Assembly: GCA_903953455.1 (NCBI GenBank)
Contig: CAJBJW010000222.1
Location: forward strand, 1 to 5,923
DNA from: an uncultured Pseudomonadota bacterium
GTDB lineage: Bacteria; Pseudomonadota; Gammaproteobacteria; Methylococcales; Methylomonadaceae
Direction: 5' to 3'
Length of the DNA stretch: 5,923 nucleotides
Under the pieces are notes generated by a model, which ran no database searches, was not told the origin of the DNA, and worked only from the letters and a program-made list of their open reading frames with translations. The translations under genes and the position numbers were made by a program. The stretch's first letter is position 1. Each line of letters starts with the position of its first letter. This document shows, piece after piece, positions 1-5,923 of this stretch.

Positions 1-1
1 A

Positions 2-337
2 GAAATTCAAAAAAGTATGGAATCCTCACCCGAATACCTTGCCATAAAAAAACAGTCTAATGCTGCGCAAGTCGAGCTAGTGGCAAGAGATAATAATGGT
101 CTAATTGTCGCTGTATTGTGGAAAGACGGTAGTGCTTTTACTGAGCATGGTGGTGTAATTGGCAATACCCCGGCCGAAACAAAAGCCAATTTATTAAAAA
201 TGCCAAACATACATTTAGAGCGTTATAAAGCAAATGAAAAATCGCCTACACGTCAGGATATTCAAACAGAAAAAATGAATTTTGCAAAAAAGCATCCTGA
301 ATTGTTTCAACAAATTCCATCTGCTTTATTAGTGTAA
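2..337 (+). CDS. 3' end of an unrecognised hypothetical protein (partial)
   Basis: I do not recognise this protein. The reading frame is open to the left edge of the window, giving at least 111 residues before a TAA stop at 335-337. The first ATG in the window is at 17, but the bases before it (mostly A, no GGAG-like motif) do not give a convincing ribosome binding site, so the true start is probably outside the window. A short protein of 106 residues starting at 17 cannot be excluded. The visible part is hydrophilic, with no membrane segment. A compact beta-like stretch (LIVAVLWKDGSAF) is followed by a Lys/Glu-rich helical tail ending in QQIPSALLV. A rho-independent terminator lies 62 bp after the stop, so this is the last gene of its transcript. 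It runs towards the secretion operon and is not part of it. Confidence 0.6.
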   Translation, partial: EIQKSMESSPEYLAIKKQSNAAQVELVARDNNGLIVAVLWKDGSAFTEHGGVIGNTPAETKANLLKMPNIHLERYKANEKSPTRQDIQTEKMNFAKKHPELFQQIPSALLV

Positions 338-399
338 ATTAAGAAGGTAAAAAACGCCTGTGTTTGAAAAATGTATTTTATCTTTGCTTCATTTGAAAC

Positions 400-431
400 G
401 GCGCGTTGATTTTTTAATGCGCCATTTTTTT
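400..431 (+). terminator. Rho-independent terminator after the left-edge gene
   Basis: An 8-bp stem, GGCGCGTT (400-407) pairing with AATGCGCC (416-423) with a single G-U pair, encloses the 8-base loop GATTTTTT. It is followed by A and seven T (425-431). The T-run lies only on the plus-strand 3' side; read on the minus strand the hairpin is followed by GTTTC, so it is oriented to end the transcript of the gene finishing at 337 and is not an obvious terminator for the opposing exoprotein operon. Confidence 0.8.
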
Positions 432-470
432 ATTGTGTCAGGATGGTAAATATCAAAATCTATTTTTCTT

Positions 471-475
471 AAGGA
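471..475 (+). promoter_or_regulatory. Shine-Dalgarno site of the 29-codon ORF
   Basis: AAGGA lies 7 bases upstream of the ATG at 483. This is close to ideal spacing, and it is the main reason to take the short reading frame seriously. I could not find a convincing -35/-10 pair between the terminator at 431 and this site. Confidence 0.55.
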
Positions 476-482
476 CAGTGCA

Positions 483-572
483 ATGACAATAGAAACTCAA
501 ATGGAACCAATTTGGCTAGAAAGTGATTTACGTTTAGCGGACGAAGAATTCTATGCACATGGTGAGTCATAA
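483..572 (+). CDS. 29-codon ORF; micro-protein or truncated gene start
   Basis: This short frame runs from ATG at 483 to TAA at 570-572 and encodes 29 residues beginning MTIETQMEPIWLESDLRL and ending FYAHGES. It is acidic (many Glu/Asp), has no hydrophobic segment and matches no family I recognise. A well-placed AAGGA supports translation. The frame stops 7 bp before the convergent stop codon of the exoprotein gene (580-582). Its start looks like the N-terminus of a normal soluble protein, so one reading is that it is the stump of a gene whose remainder was replaced when the secretion cluster arrived. The other is a genuine small protein. Its size and lack of homology evidence keep confidence low. 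Confidence 0.4.
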   Translation: MTIETQMEPIWLESDLRLADEEFYAHGES

Positions 573-579
573 CCTCAAA

Positions 580-3246
580 TTAGTACATCAAATCTGAAGC
601 AGTAGGCGGCAGGATGCCGTAACCTCGAACGGTAAGCGAACTTCCCGCCCCAATCGCGCAATAATCTTGGCTAAGCAAATCACGACCAAACGAAGAAGTA
701 CTCAAACCAATTAATACGCCACTTAAATCCATTTGAGGAGAAGTCACATTTACCGTTCCGCTTAATCCAAATTTTGATGCCGCTTGAATAATATTAAATC
801 CCGGTACCGTATTTTTCCATTCAAGAGGAACATCACCGCCTTGAATTAATTGACTTTGACTTCCAATGAGTGATTTCACGTCAATAAATACATCGCCACC
901 ACGACCGCTAACTGCATTAGCTTGCACCATACCATTATCGAGTATCAACGCGGGCGTTGACACGGTAATATCCCCGCCATTGCCAATGGATGATTTCACA
1001 GTCGTTGTAATAGAGGATTGCATCAAATTCATATAATTACCCGTATCCAGATGAATGGCTCCACCATTTCCAGAATTAGCTTCTGTACTTATTGAACTCA
1101 TATTCATTTGCAATACGTTTGCGATATGCATATTGATATTACTTGCATCCGCATTTTGAGTAGATTGAGCATTAATGACCGAATTCCCTTCCAGCGTGAG
1201 ATTTGGCGTTGTAATATCAATTTGCCCAAAGGGAATGTCTTCGCCATTAGAAACCATGCCGCGATTTTGGATACTAATTTGCGCGTCATTACTTAAATTT
1301 ATTTTGTTGTTCGCTACGACATGAATATTGCCAATTTGGCCTGTACTTTCTGGACTCGCCGCTGACGCAATACCAGCTAAATACTCACTGTTTTTTGCAT
1401 CGATATTGATATCATCAGCTTGAATGAATAAATTGCCCGCTTTGCCACTTCCACGTGTATTCGTTGTAATACGCCCTGCATTTTCAATATTGATTTTCGA
1501 TGCTGTCACATCCACAGTGCCCGCATTACCTTTTCCGTAATAGGTATTTGACGCAATTCCAGTATAAATAGCACTATTATTGCCATTAATATGTAAATTT
1601 CCAGCAACAATAGTCACGTCTCCCGCATTTCCATCGGCTGTCGTATTGGACGCAATGCGCCCTGTTTCTGTTAGCGCAAGTGAACTCGCAATGACATTAA
1701 CATTACCCGCATTCCCACTGCCAAACGTATTAGACGATATTCCCGTAAAGGCAGAATCAGCGGCGCCTTTTCCATTAATATCAATCGTATCGGCTTGTAT
1801 TTGAACTGTGCCCGCATTTCCAGAGCCAAAACTATTCGAGCCTATCCCACCCGCATTATTGATAACTAAATCGTAGACTTTGACATCAACCAAACCAGCA
1901 GTCCCCGTGGCAGCGGAATTTGTACTTGAATCAATACCTGTTGGGGTCAGTAAATTATTTTGACCATCAATGTGCAATGTATTGACATTTACGTTAACAG
2001 CCCCTGCATTACCCGTGCTAGAGGTTGCTGAACTGATTGCGCCACCATTAATTAAGTTAATCGAGTTTGCCGTCACAATAATGCTGCCGGCTTGACCACT
2101 ACTATTAGGATTTGCTCTCGAACCAATTCCTGTTGGTCCAAACGTATTATTTTTTCCATCAATCGTTAATTCTTCAGCGACCACGTTGACTGAATTAGCG
2201 TCACCCGCACCAAATGTACTTGAGTTCATTTCCGCGCCACCTTGAATAGTCAACGTGGATGCTTGGACATTCACTTGCCCTGCCTGACCCGTACTTTTTG
2301 CATTGGCGGCGATACCCGTAAATGTATTTAGGTTTTTACCATCTAAATTGATATTTTTCGCATTAATGGTAACAACACCCCCGCTCCCCTCTGCATTACT
2401 ATTCGCTGAAATTAAACTGCCATTTTGGATCGACACCTTCTCTGCGTCATGAATAAAAACCTGTCCACCTTTGCCCGTACCATTTGAATCTGCTGACAGT
2501 TGCGTTGTGTCAATAAGATTCATGTTTTTGGCATTAATATCAATATCACCCGCATTACCGATACCAGAGGTATCCGTTGAAATTTTGGAAGATACGGCAT
2601 CCATGTTTGTAGCCGTTAACTTCACATTTCCTTCTTTTGCAGACAGTTGAGCATGATTGAATACTATTTTTTCCGCCGCTAAATCCAATGTTTGTTTATT
2701 GTTCACACTAAGCACAGCACTATCGGCACTGAGCATGCCATTATTTGCTAAAGTGGCTGTCGTTAAACCAAAATTTTCAGGCGCACTAATACTCAAACTA
2801 TTCACCTGAGAGGACATAGTGTAATGAGTACCATCCACAAAACGCAGTGAATCAACCGCACCAGCATGAAACGCTGCGGGAACATCAACCTTAGCCTCGG
2901 CGCCAAAAATAATACCCGTTGGATTAATAAAATAAAAATTCGCATTGCCAACTTCTGAGCGAAGCAGACCATTAATGGTTGACACCTCTCCACCTGTAAC
3001 TCGCGTAATGACATTGAGAATGGTATTAGGCCCTGTAAAGGTCGCACTTTCACCGCTATTGATGTTAAATGTTTTAAAACTATGAAAAAGATTTGCACCA
3101 CTTGTTGTGCCCAGCGTTGCTGGAACGGTAAATTGGCCGCTCAATGTTTGAGTCGCACCCATGCTCCCATCTGTAATGGCTTGTGCGTAGATGAAATTAG
3201 ATGAAAGCAACGCGGTCAACGTTAAAAAAGTACGATACGTTTTCAT
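580..3246 (-). CDS. TpsA-type exoprotein, filamentous haemagglutinin N-terminal domain, 888 aa
   Basis: This is a secreted beta-helical exoprotein of the two-partner secretion (type Vb) system, expected to be exported by Sec and then through the TpsB pore encoded upstream. The start is ATG at 3246: it directly precedes a signal peptide (residues 1-21 or 23, cleavage after IYA or AQA), has GGGAA 6 bases upstream and overlaps the previous stop as ATGA. The in-frame ATG 11 codons earlier would put extra residues before the signal peptide. Residues about 24-210 form the TPS secretion domain, with the FHA-family hallmarks NLFHSF (52-57), FTGP (70-73), INGLLRS (91-97) and NPTGIIFG (108-115). Residues about 229-645 are glycine/asparagine-rich repeats around a GNAGxV motif, typical of a right-handed beta-helix. 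The C-terminus (841-888) matches the ending usual in this family: DLSGVLIGL, a single Cys (863), then SSLTVRGYGILPP. At 888 residues it is compact for an adhesin-type TpsA. It carries no VENN motif or toxin-like tail. Adhesion or surface attachment is the likely role, but the ligand is unknown. Confidence 0.93.
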   Translation of the reverse strand: MKTYRTFLTLTALLSSNFIYAQAITDGSMGATQTLSGQFTVPATLGTTSGANLFHSFKTFNINSGESATFTGPNTILNVITRVTGGEVSTINGLLRSEVGNANFYFINPTGIIFGAEAKVDVPAAFHAGAVDSLRFVDGTHYTMSSQVNSLSISAPENFGLTTATLANNGMLSADSAVLSVNNKQTLDLAAEKIVFNHAQLSAKEGNVKLTATNMDAVSSKISTDTSGIGNAGDIDINAKNMNLIDTTQLSADSNGTGKGGQVFIHDAEKVSIQNGSLISANSNAEGSGGVVTINAKNINLDGKNLNTFTGIAANAKSTGQAGQVNVQASTLTIQGGAEMNSSTFGAGDANSVNVVAEELTIDGKNNTFGPTGIGSRANPNSSGQAGSIIVTANSINLINGGAISSATSSTGNAGAVNVNVNTLHIDGQNNLLTPTGIDSSTNSAATGTAGLVDVKVYDLVINNAGGIGSNSFGSGNAGTVQIQADTIDINGKGAADSAFTGISSNTFGSGNAGNVNVIASSLALTETGRIASNTTADGNAGDVTIVAGNLHINGNNSAIYTGIASNTYYGKGNAGTVDVTASKINIENAGRITTNTRGSGKAGNLFIQADDINIDAKNSEYLAGIASAASPESTGQIGNIHVVANNKINLSNDAQISIQNRGMVSNGEDIPFGQIDITTPNLTLEGNSVINAQSTQNADASNINMHIANVLQMNMSSISTEANSGNGGAIHLDTGNYMNLMQSSITTTVKSSIGNGGDITVSTPALILDNGMVQANAVSGRGGDVFIDVKSLIGSQSQLIQGGDVPLEWKNTVPGFNIIQAASKFGLSGTVNVTSPQMDLSGVLIGLSTSSFGRDLLSQDYCAIGAGSSLTVRGYGILPPTASDLMY
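1312..2562 (-). repeat. Alternating 28 / 33-36-residue beta-helix repeats within the exoprotein
   Basis: Fourteen copies of a G-x-(A/G)-G-x-V-x-(V/I) motif, most often GNAGxVxV, can be aligned. The fourth position of the motif falls at residues 233, 261, 290, 323, 351, 387, 415, 451, 479, 514, 542, 576, 604 and 639, giving spacings 28, 29, 33, 28, 36, 28, 36, 28, 35, 28, 34, 28, 35. From the third copy on, a short unit always alternates with a long one, giving a super-repeat of 61-64 residues (about 190 bp). Long units carry an IDGKNN-like stretch followed by TGIxS; short units carry a G(G/R)IxS-like stretch instead. One motif (residues 348-351, GDAN) is degenerate but keeps the register. Confidence 0.85.
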
Positions 3247-5552
3247 AACCAGTTCCCAACCAAAATAAAGGGCGACCAATAAAAAGGATTTTTCATATCC
3301 GTTTCTTTGAGTAACACCAGTTGCGCTTGTTGAAGTGCTTTGACCTTAGTCATCTTTTTTTCAGTTAAATTTCGATAAAAGTGTGTCATTAAGTTAAACG
3401 CTGCTTCATCTGAAATAGGCCAAAGTGTCCCCATGGCGCTCCGTGCATGTGATTTAAGTGCAACCCCAGCAAAACCAAGTGGCGCCCTGTCATCTCCTTC
3501 TGCCGTTTGACAAGCGCTTAATGTGAGGAGTTCGATCGGTTCTTTTTCGAATTTATCTGACTTAAGTAGCATTTCAAGATCATCAATATGAAGCAAATCA
3601 TCGTAAGACATTAAGAAGCTATTTTCTGCATTCGACCCAAATACACCGTGTGACGCGATATGGACAATAGCGTAAGGCGACAACATCACTTCTTCTTTAA
3701 AATGTGCAATTGTAAAATTATTGTCGAGCAATAATTTATTGACCCCAAGTTGCTGGCTTAACGCGTTGACCTCTTGTTTAACCCCCGGTAATTTTAATTG
3801 CTCTTTCACGCCTGCAATAAACTCTGCAGAACGCATTAACTCAGCCACATTACCATGATTCTTACGCACTAATTCACGCAACCCGCGACCTTTTTCTGAC
3901 AGACTACGTGAATTCTCTGTTTCTTTTGAGTCTGTTTCTGCTGGGGCGCCTATTTGCGTATCCGTATTATCATCAAGATGAATAAAACCGCTCACAACAG
4001 GCGCAGGTAATTTTTCAACCACACCACCTGGATTGCTCATACCGAGTATAAGTGTAGAGTAAGTTTTGCGTTGAAAGGGTTTGGGATCAAATAACGTTAA
4101 TCCCGGTGAGGTGGCTACCGCATATTTTTCAATTAAATATTGTTTCCCATCAAATAAGGCTGACATGGGTAATAGACGCAAAGCACCATCTGGCACAAAA
4201 ACCAAGGTTTCAATACCTTGTTCTTTTAACAAAGCTTCTTCAGGCGACACTAACCAATTATAGAGTTTAGGCATATTCGCTGGCACTTTATTGCGCAGAT
4301 TACGCGCCATTTTCTGGACTTGGGTATTGAGCGCTAAGGCCTCTACTGGCACGACAAACTGTGATAATCCCTTTTTAGTTCCAACTAAAATCTCTAAACG
4401 GTGAGGCAAAATAATCGGATAAATAATAGCGGTTTTATCATCCATTTCCTCAATACTTGCATGACGTGCACTTTCAACCGTACAGCGTCCCCCTAAAAAA
4501 TCCTCAAGTTCGGTTTGCTTAATGAGTTCAACGGTATCTCGAGCTGTTTTCAAATCCTTTTGTTGAATCTCGCCCGTTTCATGTTTCGCTTGCTGTAGCA
4601 ATAAATCCGCAAGTCCTAAATAAACGGGTTCGAGCGTTTCACGAAAAGAGGATTTACCATTTTGATAATCGACGGGAATGTCTTGGCGAATAATTTCAAG
4701 ATGTTCAACTGCGCGCTGATAAGCACTGCGAGCAGGTTCTATTTGCTGAATTTGACGTAACAGTCGGCCTTGTCGCCACTCTAAAGTGAATAATAAATCA
4801 CGCTCTTGGCTATTTTGCATGAGCGCTAAGGCTTGCCAAGTCAAACGCAGTGATTCATCAAAGCGTTTTTGATCTTCATAAAGTGAGGCGAGTGCATTAA
4901 GGCTCTCAGCTTGCAAACGCGATAACTGCTGAATATTAACACTTGAGATTCTCGCATTCTCAAACACGTCATACGCAAGCGATAAACCCTCTTCACCTAA
5001 AACACGTGCTTGTTCACCTAAATTAAGATACAGCCGAATTTTTTCTTCTGAAATCGCCATTTTTTCAAATTCACTACGTAGATTTTTTAACGACTCTAAA
5101 TGCTCTGAAGGCGTAAGTCCACGCGCTGAATTGAGTTTAATGCGCAAAGCCAACGCTTGATCATTGCCAGCGAGTCTTGCCGCTTGGGTGTAGTAATTAT
5201 TCGCCTGATTGCTATCATGCTGCGCACTATAAAGATTGCCTAACCAATTCGCGTAAGTGGCTTTTTGACTATCTTGCGAGACTTGATAAGCTTTCTCAAG
5301 TAACGGTTTCGCTTCACTGTAGCGATGAAGTCGAGCATAAATGGCACCTAATTCACCAGCCGCTTTCGCTTGTTGTTGCGGTGTTTGCGCAACTAATTGT
5401 GCTTGTAGCAAATTTTGCTCTGCTTGATGAATTAAGCCCTGTTGTTTACAGGCAAGCCCATCATGTAAAGTCGCTTCGAAATCGGTAGCGTGTACTGAAT
5501 TGGCAAACCATAATGCAATACTTAAAGAAAGTGGTTTAACTAATTTTTTCAT
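3243..5552 (-). CDS. Secreted TPR-CHAT protein (caspase-like), 769 aa
   Basis: This is a CHAT-domain (clan CD, caspase/separase-like) protein with N-terminal tetratricopeptide repeats. A Sec signal peptide covers residues 1-22 (MKKLVKPLSLSIALWF..., cleavage after VHA), so the mature protein is probably periplasmic. TPR-like helices span about 24-130 (the clearest around 60-93, GELGAIYARLHRYSEAKPLLEKAY) and 205-290, for partner binding. A helical linker with Cys357 leads into the CHAT domain, about 365-769. Typical CHAT landmarks are TAIIYPIILPHRLEILV (374-390), VFVPDGALRLLPMSALFDGK (451-470), HIASHG with the presumed catalytic His635 and TLSACQTAEG with the presumed catalytic Cys681, then the usual ending FYWSPFILVG. 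Both dyad residues are intact, so an active cysteine protease is plausible. A polar Asp/Glu/Thr/Ser-rich stretch (about 523-575) looks like a flexible insertion. The gene overlaps both neighbours (TGATG upstream, ATGA downstream), tying it to the secretion pair. The substrate is unknown; processing or quality control of the exoprotein is my inference. Confidence 0.93.
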   Translation of the reverse strand: MKKLVKPLSLSIALWFANSVHATDFEATLHDGLACKQQGLIHQAEQNLLQAQLVAQTPQQQAKAAGELGAIYARLHRYSEAKPLLEKAYQVSQDSQKATYANWLGNLYSAQHDSNQANNYYTQAARLAGNDQALALRIKLNSARGLTPSEHLESLKNLRSEFEKMAISEEKIRLYLNLGEQARVLGEEGLSLAYDVFENARISSVNIQQLSRLQAESLNALASLYEDQKRFDESLRLTWQALALMQNSQERDLLFTLEWRQGRLLRQIQQIEPARSAYQRAVEHLEIIRQDIPVDYQNGKSSFRETLEPVYLGLADLLLQQAKHETGEIQQKDLKTARDTVELIKQTELEDFLGGRCTVESARHASIEEMDDKTAIIYPIILPHRLEILVGTKKGLSQFVVPVEALALNTQVQKMARNLRNKVPANMPKLYNWLVSPEEALLKEQGIETLVFVPDGALRLLPMSALFDGKQYLIEKYAVATSPGLTLFDPKPFQRKTYSTLILGMSNPGGVVEKLPAPVVSGFIHLDDNTDTQIGAPAETDSKETENSRSLSEKGRGLRELVRKNHGNVAELMRSAEFIAGVKEQLKLPGVKQEVNALSQQLGVNKLLLDNNFTIAHFKEEVMLSPYAIVHIASHGVFGSNAENSFLMSYDDLLHIDDLEMLLKSDKFEKEPIELLTLSACQTAEGDDRAPLGFAGVALKSHARSAMGTLWPISDEAAFNLMTHFYRNLTEKKMTKVKALQQAQLVLLKETDMKNPFYWSPFILVGNWL
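3244..3257 (-). promoter_or_regulatory. Ribosome binding site and ATGA start/stop overlap of the exoprotein gene
   Basis: On the minus strand GGGAA (3257-3253) lies 6 bases before the ATG at 3246, inside the last codons (Gly-Asn) of the CHAT gene. The ATG shares bases with the TGA stop of the CHAT gene (3245-3243). This decides the exoprotein start in favour of 3246 over the upstream in-frame ATG at 3279 and points to translational coupling. Confidence 0.7.
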
Positions 5553-5554
5553 CA
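5550..5554 (-). other. TGATG stop/start overlap between transporter and CHAT genes
   Basis: The TGA stop of the transporter gene (5554-5552) and the ATG of the CHAT gene (5552-5550) share one base. Only a weak TGGA-like Shine-Dalgarno sequence precedes the ATG, so termination-reinitiation by ribosomes finishing the transporter is the likely route of translation. Confidence 0.75.
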
Positions 5555-5923
5555 GAAAGCGTCCAGTTTTACTTGGAAATGAATTCCTTCATCTTGAAGA
5601 TTCGTGTGTTGACGAATTTGCGGCGCATTGATTTTATGTGCCCAATAAAATTCAGCATTCAACTGAGAAAATTTCCAATTAAGTCCCAACCCCGTTGAAT
5701 ATAAATAATTCGCTGATTCGTTTTGATTCCATGCACTGCCATAATCCATAAAAGGCATTAAAGTGAGGCGATGCGACGAGTTTGTTTCACCAAATAAAGG
5801 ATAATGAAACTCTAAACTGGTATTAAAACCTTCATCACGCACCAGTTCATTTTCTCTATACCCTCGAACCGTATTCACCCCACCCACCGCCATACGCTCA
5901 AGGGGCAAAAGTGCATGATTACT
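5552..5923 (-). CDS. TpsB/ShlB/FhaC-family outer-membrane transporter, C-terminal part (partial)
   Basis: This is the last 123 residues of the Omp85-superfamily pore that moves the partner exoprotein across the outer membrane. The frame is open to the right edge, so the signal peptide, POTRA domains and most of the barrel lie outside the window. Any start codon inside the window (for example TTG at 5908) is only an internal Leu codon. The diagnostic element is GGVNTVRGYREN (window residues 14-25), the VRG(F/Y) tip of loop L6 that folds into the barrel in FhaC and other Omp85 proteins. After it come alternating barrel strands: SLEFHYPLF, LTLMPFMDYGSAW, a GLGLNWKF strand, an AEFYWAHKI strand, and a final strand IHFQVKLDAF ending in Phe, as expected for recognition by the BAM complex. 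It is the first visible gene of the three-gene operon. Confidence 0.93.
   Translation of the reverse strand, partial: SNHALLPLERMAVGGVNTVRGYRENELVRDEGFNTSLEFHYPLFGETNSSHRLTLMPFMDYGSAWNQNESANYLYSTGLGLNWKFSQLNAEFYWAHKINAPQIRQHTNLQDEGIHFQVKLDAF

Noticed and set aside
7..210. Minus-strand open frame opposite the left-edge gene
   Set aside because: It overlaps the longer plus-strand frame that is open to the window edge and is followed by a correctly oriented terminator; its protein sequence looks like a shadow translation.
431..482. Promoter for the 29-codon ORF
   Set aside because: TTGTGT at 433-438 resembles a -35 box, but the nearest AT-rich -10 candidates are at about 8 or 22 bases spacing, so no credible sigma-70 pair is present.
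1104..1804. Short open frames on both strands inside the exoprotein gene
   Set aside because: They lie wholly within a repeat-rich, clearly coding region, have no supporting ribosome binding sites that I could see, and encode low-complexity shadow products.
1312..2562. Tandem DNA repeat or CRISPR-like array
   Set aside because: The roughly 190-bp periodicity comes from protein repeats; the DNA copies are divergent, and there are no short identical repeats with unique spacers.
580..3246. Contact-dependent inhibition system (CdiA-like toxin)
   Set aside because: The protein lacks a VENN-type boundary and a variable toxin tail, ends with the ordinary FHA-family C-terminus, and no immunity gene follows it on the same strand within the window.
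3247..3279. Upstream ATG at 3279 as the exoprotein start
   Set aside because: It would add 11 residues before a well-formed signal peptide and overlap the CHAT gene by 37 bases; the ATG at 3246 has its own GGGAA and the tight ATGA overlap.
3243..5552. Type III-E CRISPR (craspase-like) TPR-CHAT protein
   Set aside because: It has a signal peptide and secretion-gene neighbours, and there is no repeat array or Cas gene in the window.
5906..5908. TTG start codon for a 118-residue barrel protein
   Set aside because: The frame is open to the window edge and the sequence is the tail of a much longer TpsB family protein, so this is an internal Leu codon.

Overview
The window (5923 bp, AT-rich, dense coding) is bacterial and Gram-negative. 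The evidence is an outer-membrane beta-barrel secretion protein, two Sec signal peptides and a two-partner secretion (TPS) exoprotein. The grouping of a ShlB/FhaC-type transporter, a TPR-CHAT protein and a filamentous-haemagglutinin-type exoprotein is familiar from Thiotrichales (Beggiatoa/Thiothrix-like gammaproteobacteria) and cyanobacteria. Base composition and protein style fit a Beggiatoa-like gammaproteobacterium best, but that assignment is inference.

About 90% of the window is one minus-strand operon, read from high to low coordinates. The 3' end of a TpsB/FhaC-family transporter enters at the right edge (5923-5552). Its stop codon overlaps the start of a 769-aa secreted TPR-CHAT protein by one base (TGATG, 5552-3243). 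That gene's stop overlaps the start of an 888-aa TpsA/FHA-type exoprotein by four bases (ATGA, 3246-580). The CHAT protein keeps both residues of the caspase-like dyad (His635, Cys681). The exoprotein has an intact N-terminal TPS domain, a long region of repeats alternating between 28 and 33-36 residues, and a complete C-terminal family signature.

The left 580 bp runs on the plus strand. It holds the 3' end of an unrecognised gene (to 337), a good rho-independent terminator (400-431), and a 29-codon ORF with a strong Shine-Dalgarno site (483-572). The ORF ends only 7 bp from the convergent stop codon of the exoprotein gene and looks like either a true micro-protein or the stump of a gene cut by arrival of the TPS cluster.

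Likely joint function (inference): the exoprotein crosses the inner membrane by Sec and the outer membrane through the TpsB pore. The CHAT protein, probably periplasmic and made in step with both partners, is placed to process, check or regulate the exoprotein. The role of CHAT proteases in TPS loci is, to my knowledge, not experimentally settled, and this is the most interesting aspect of the window.
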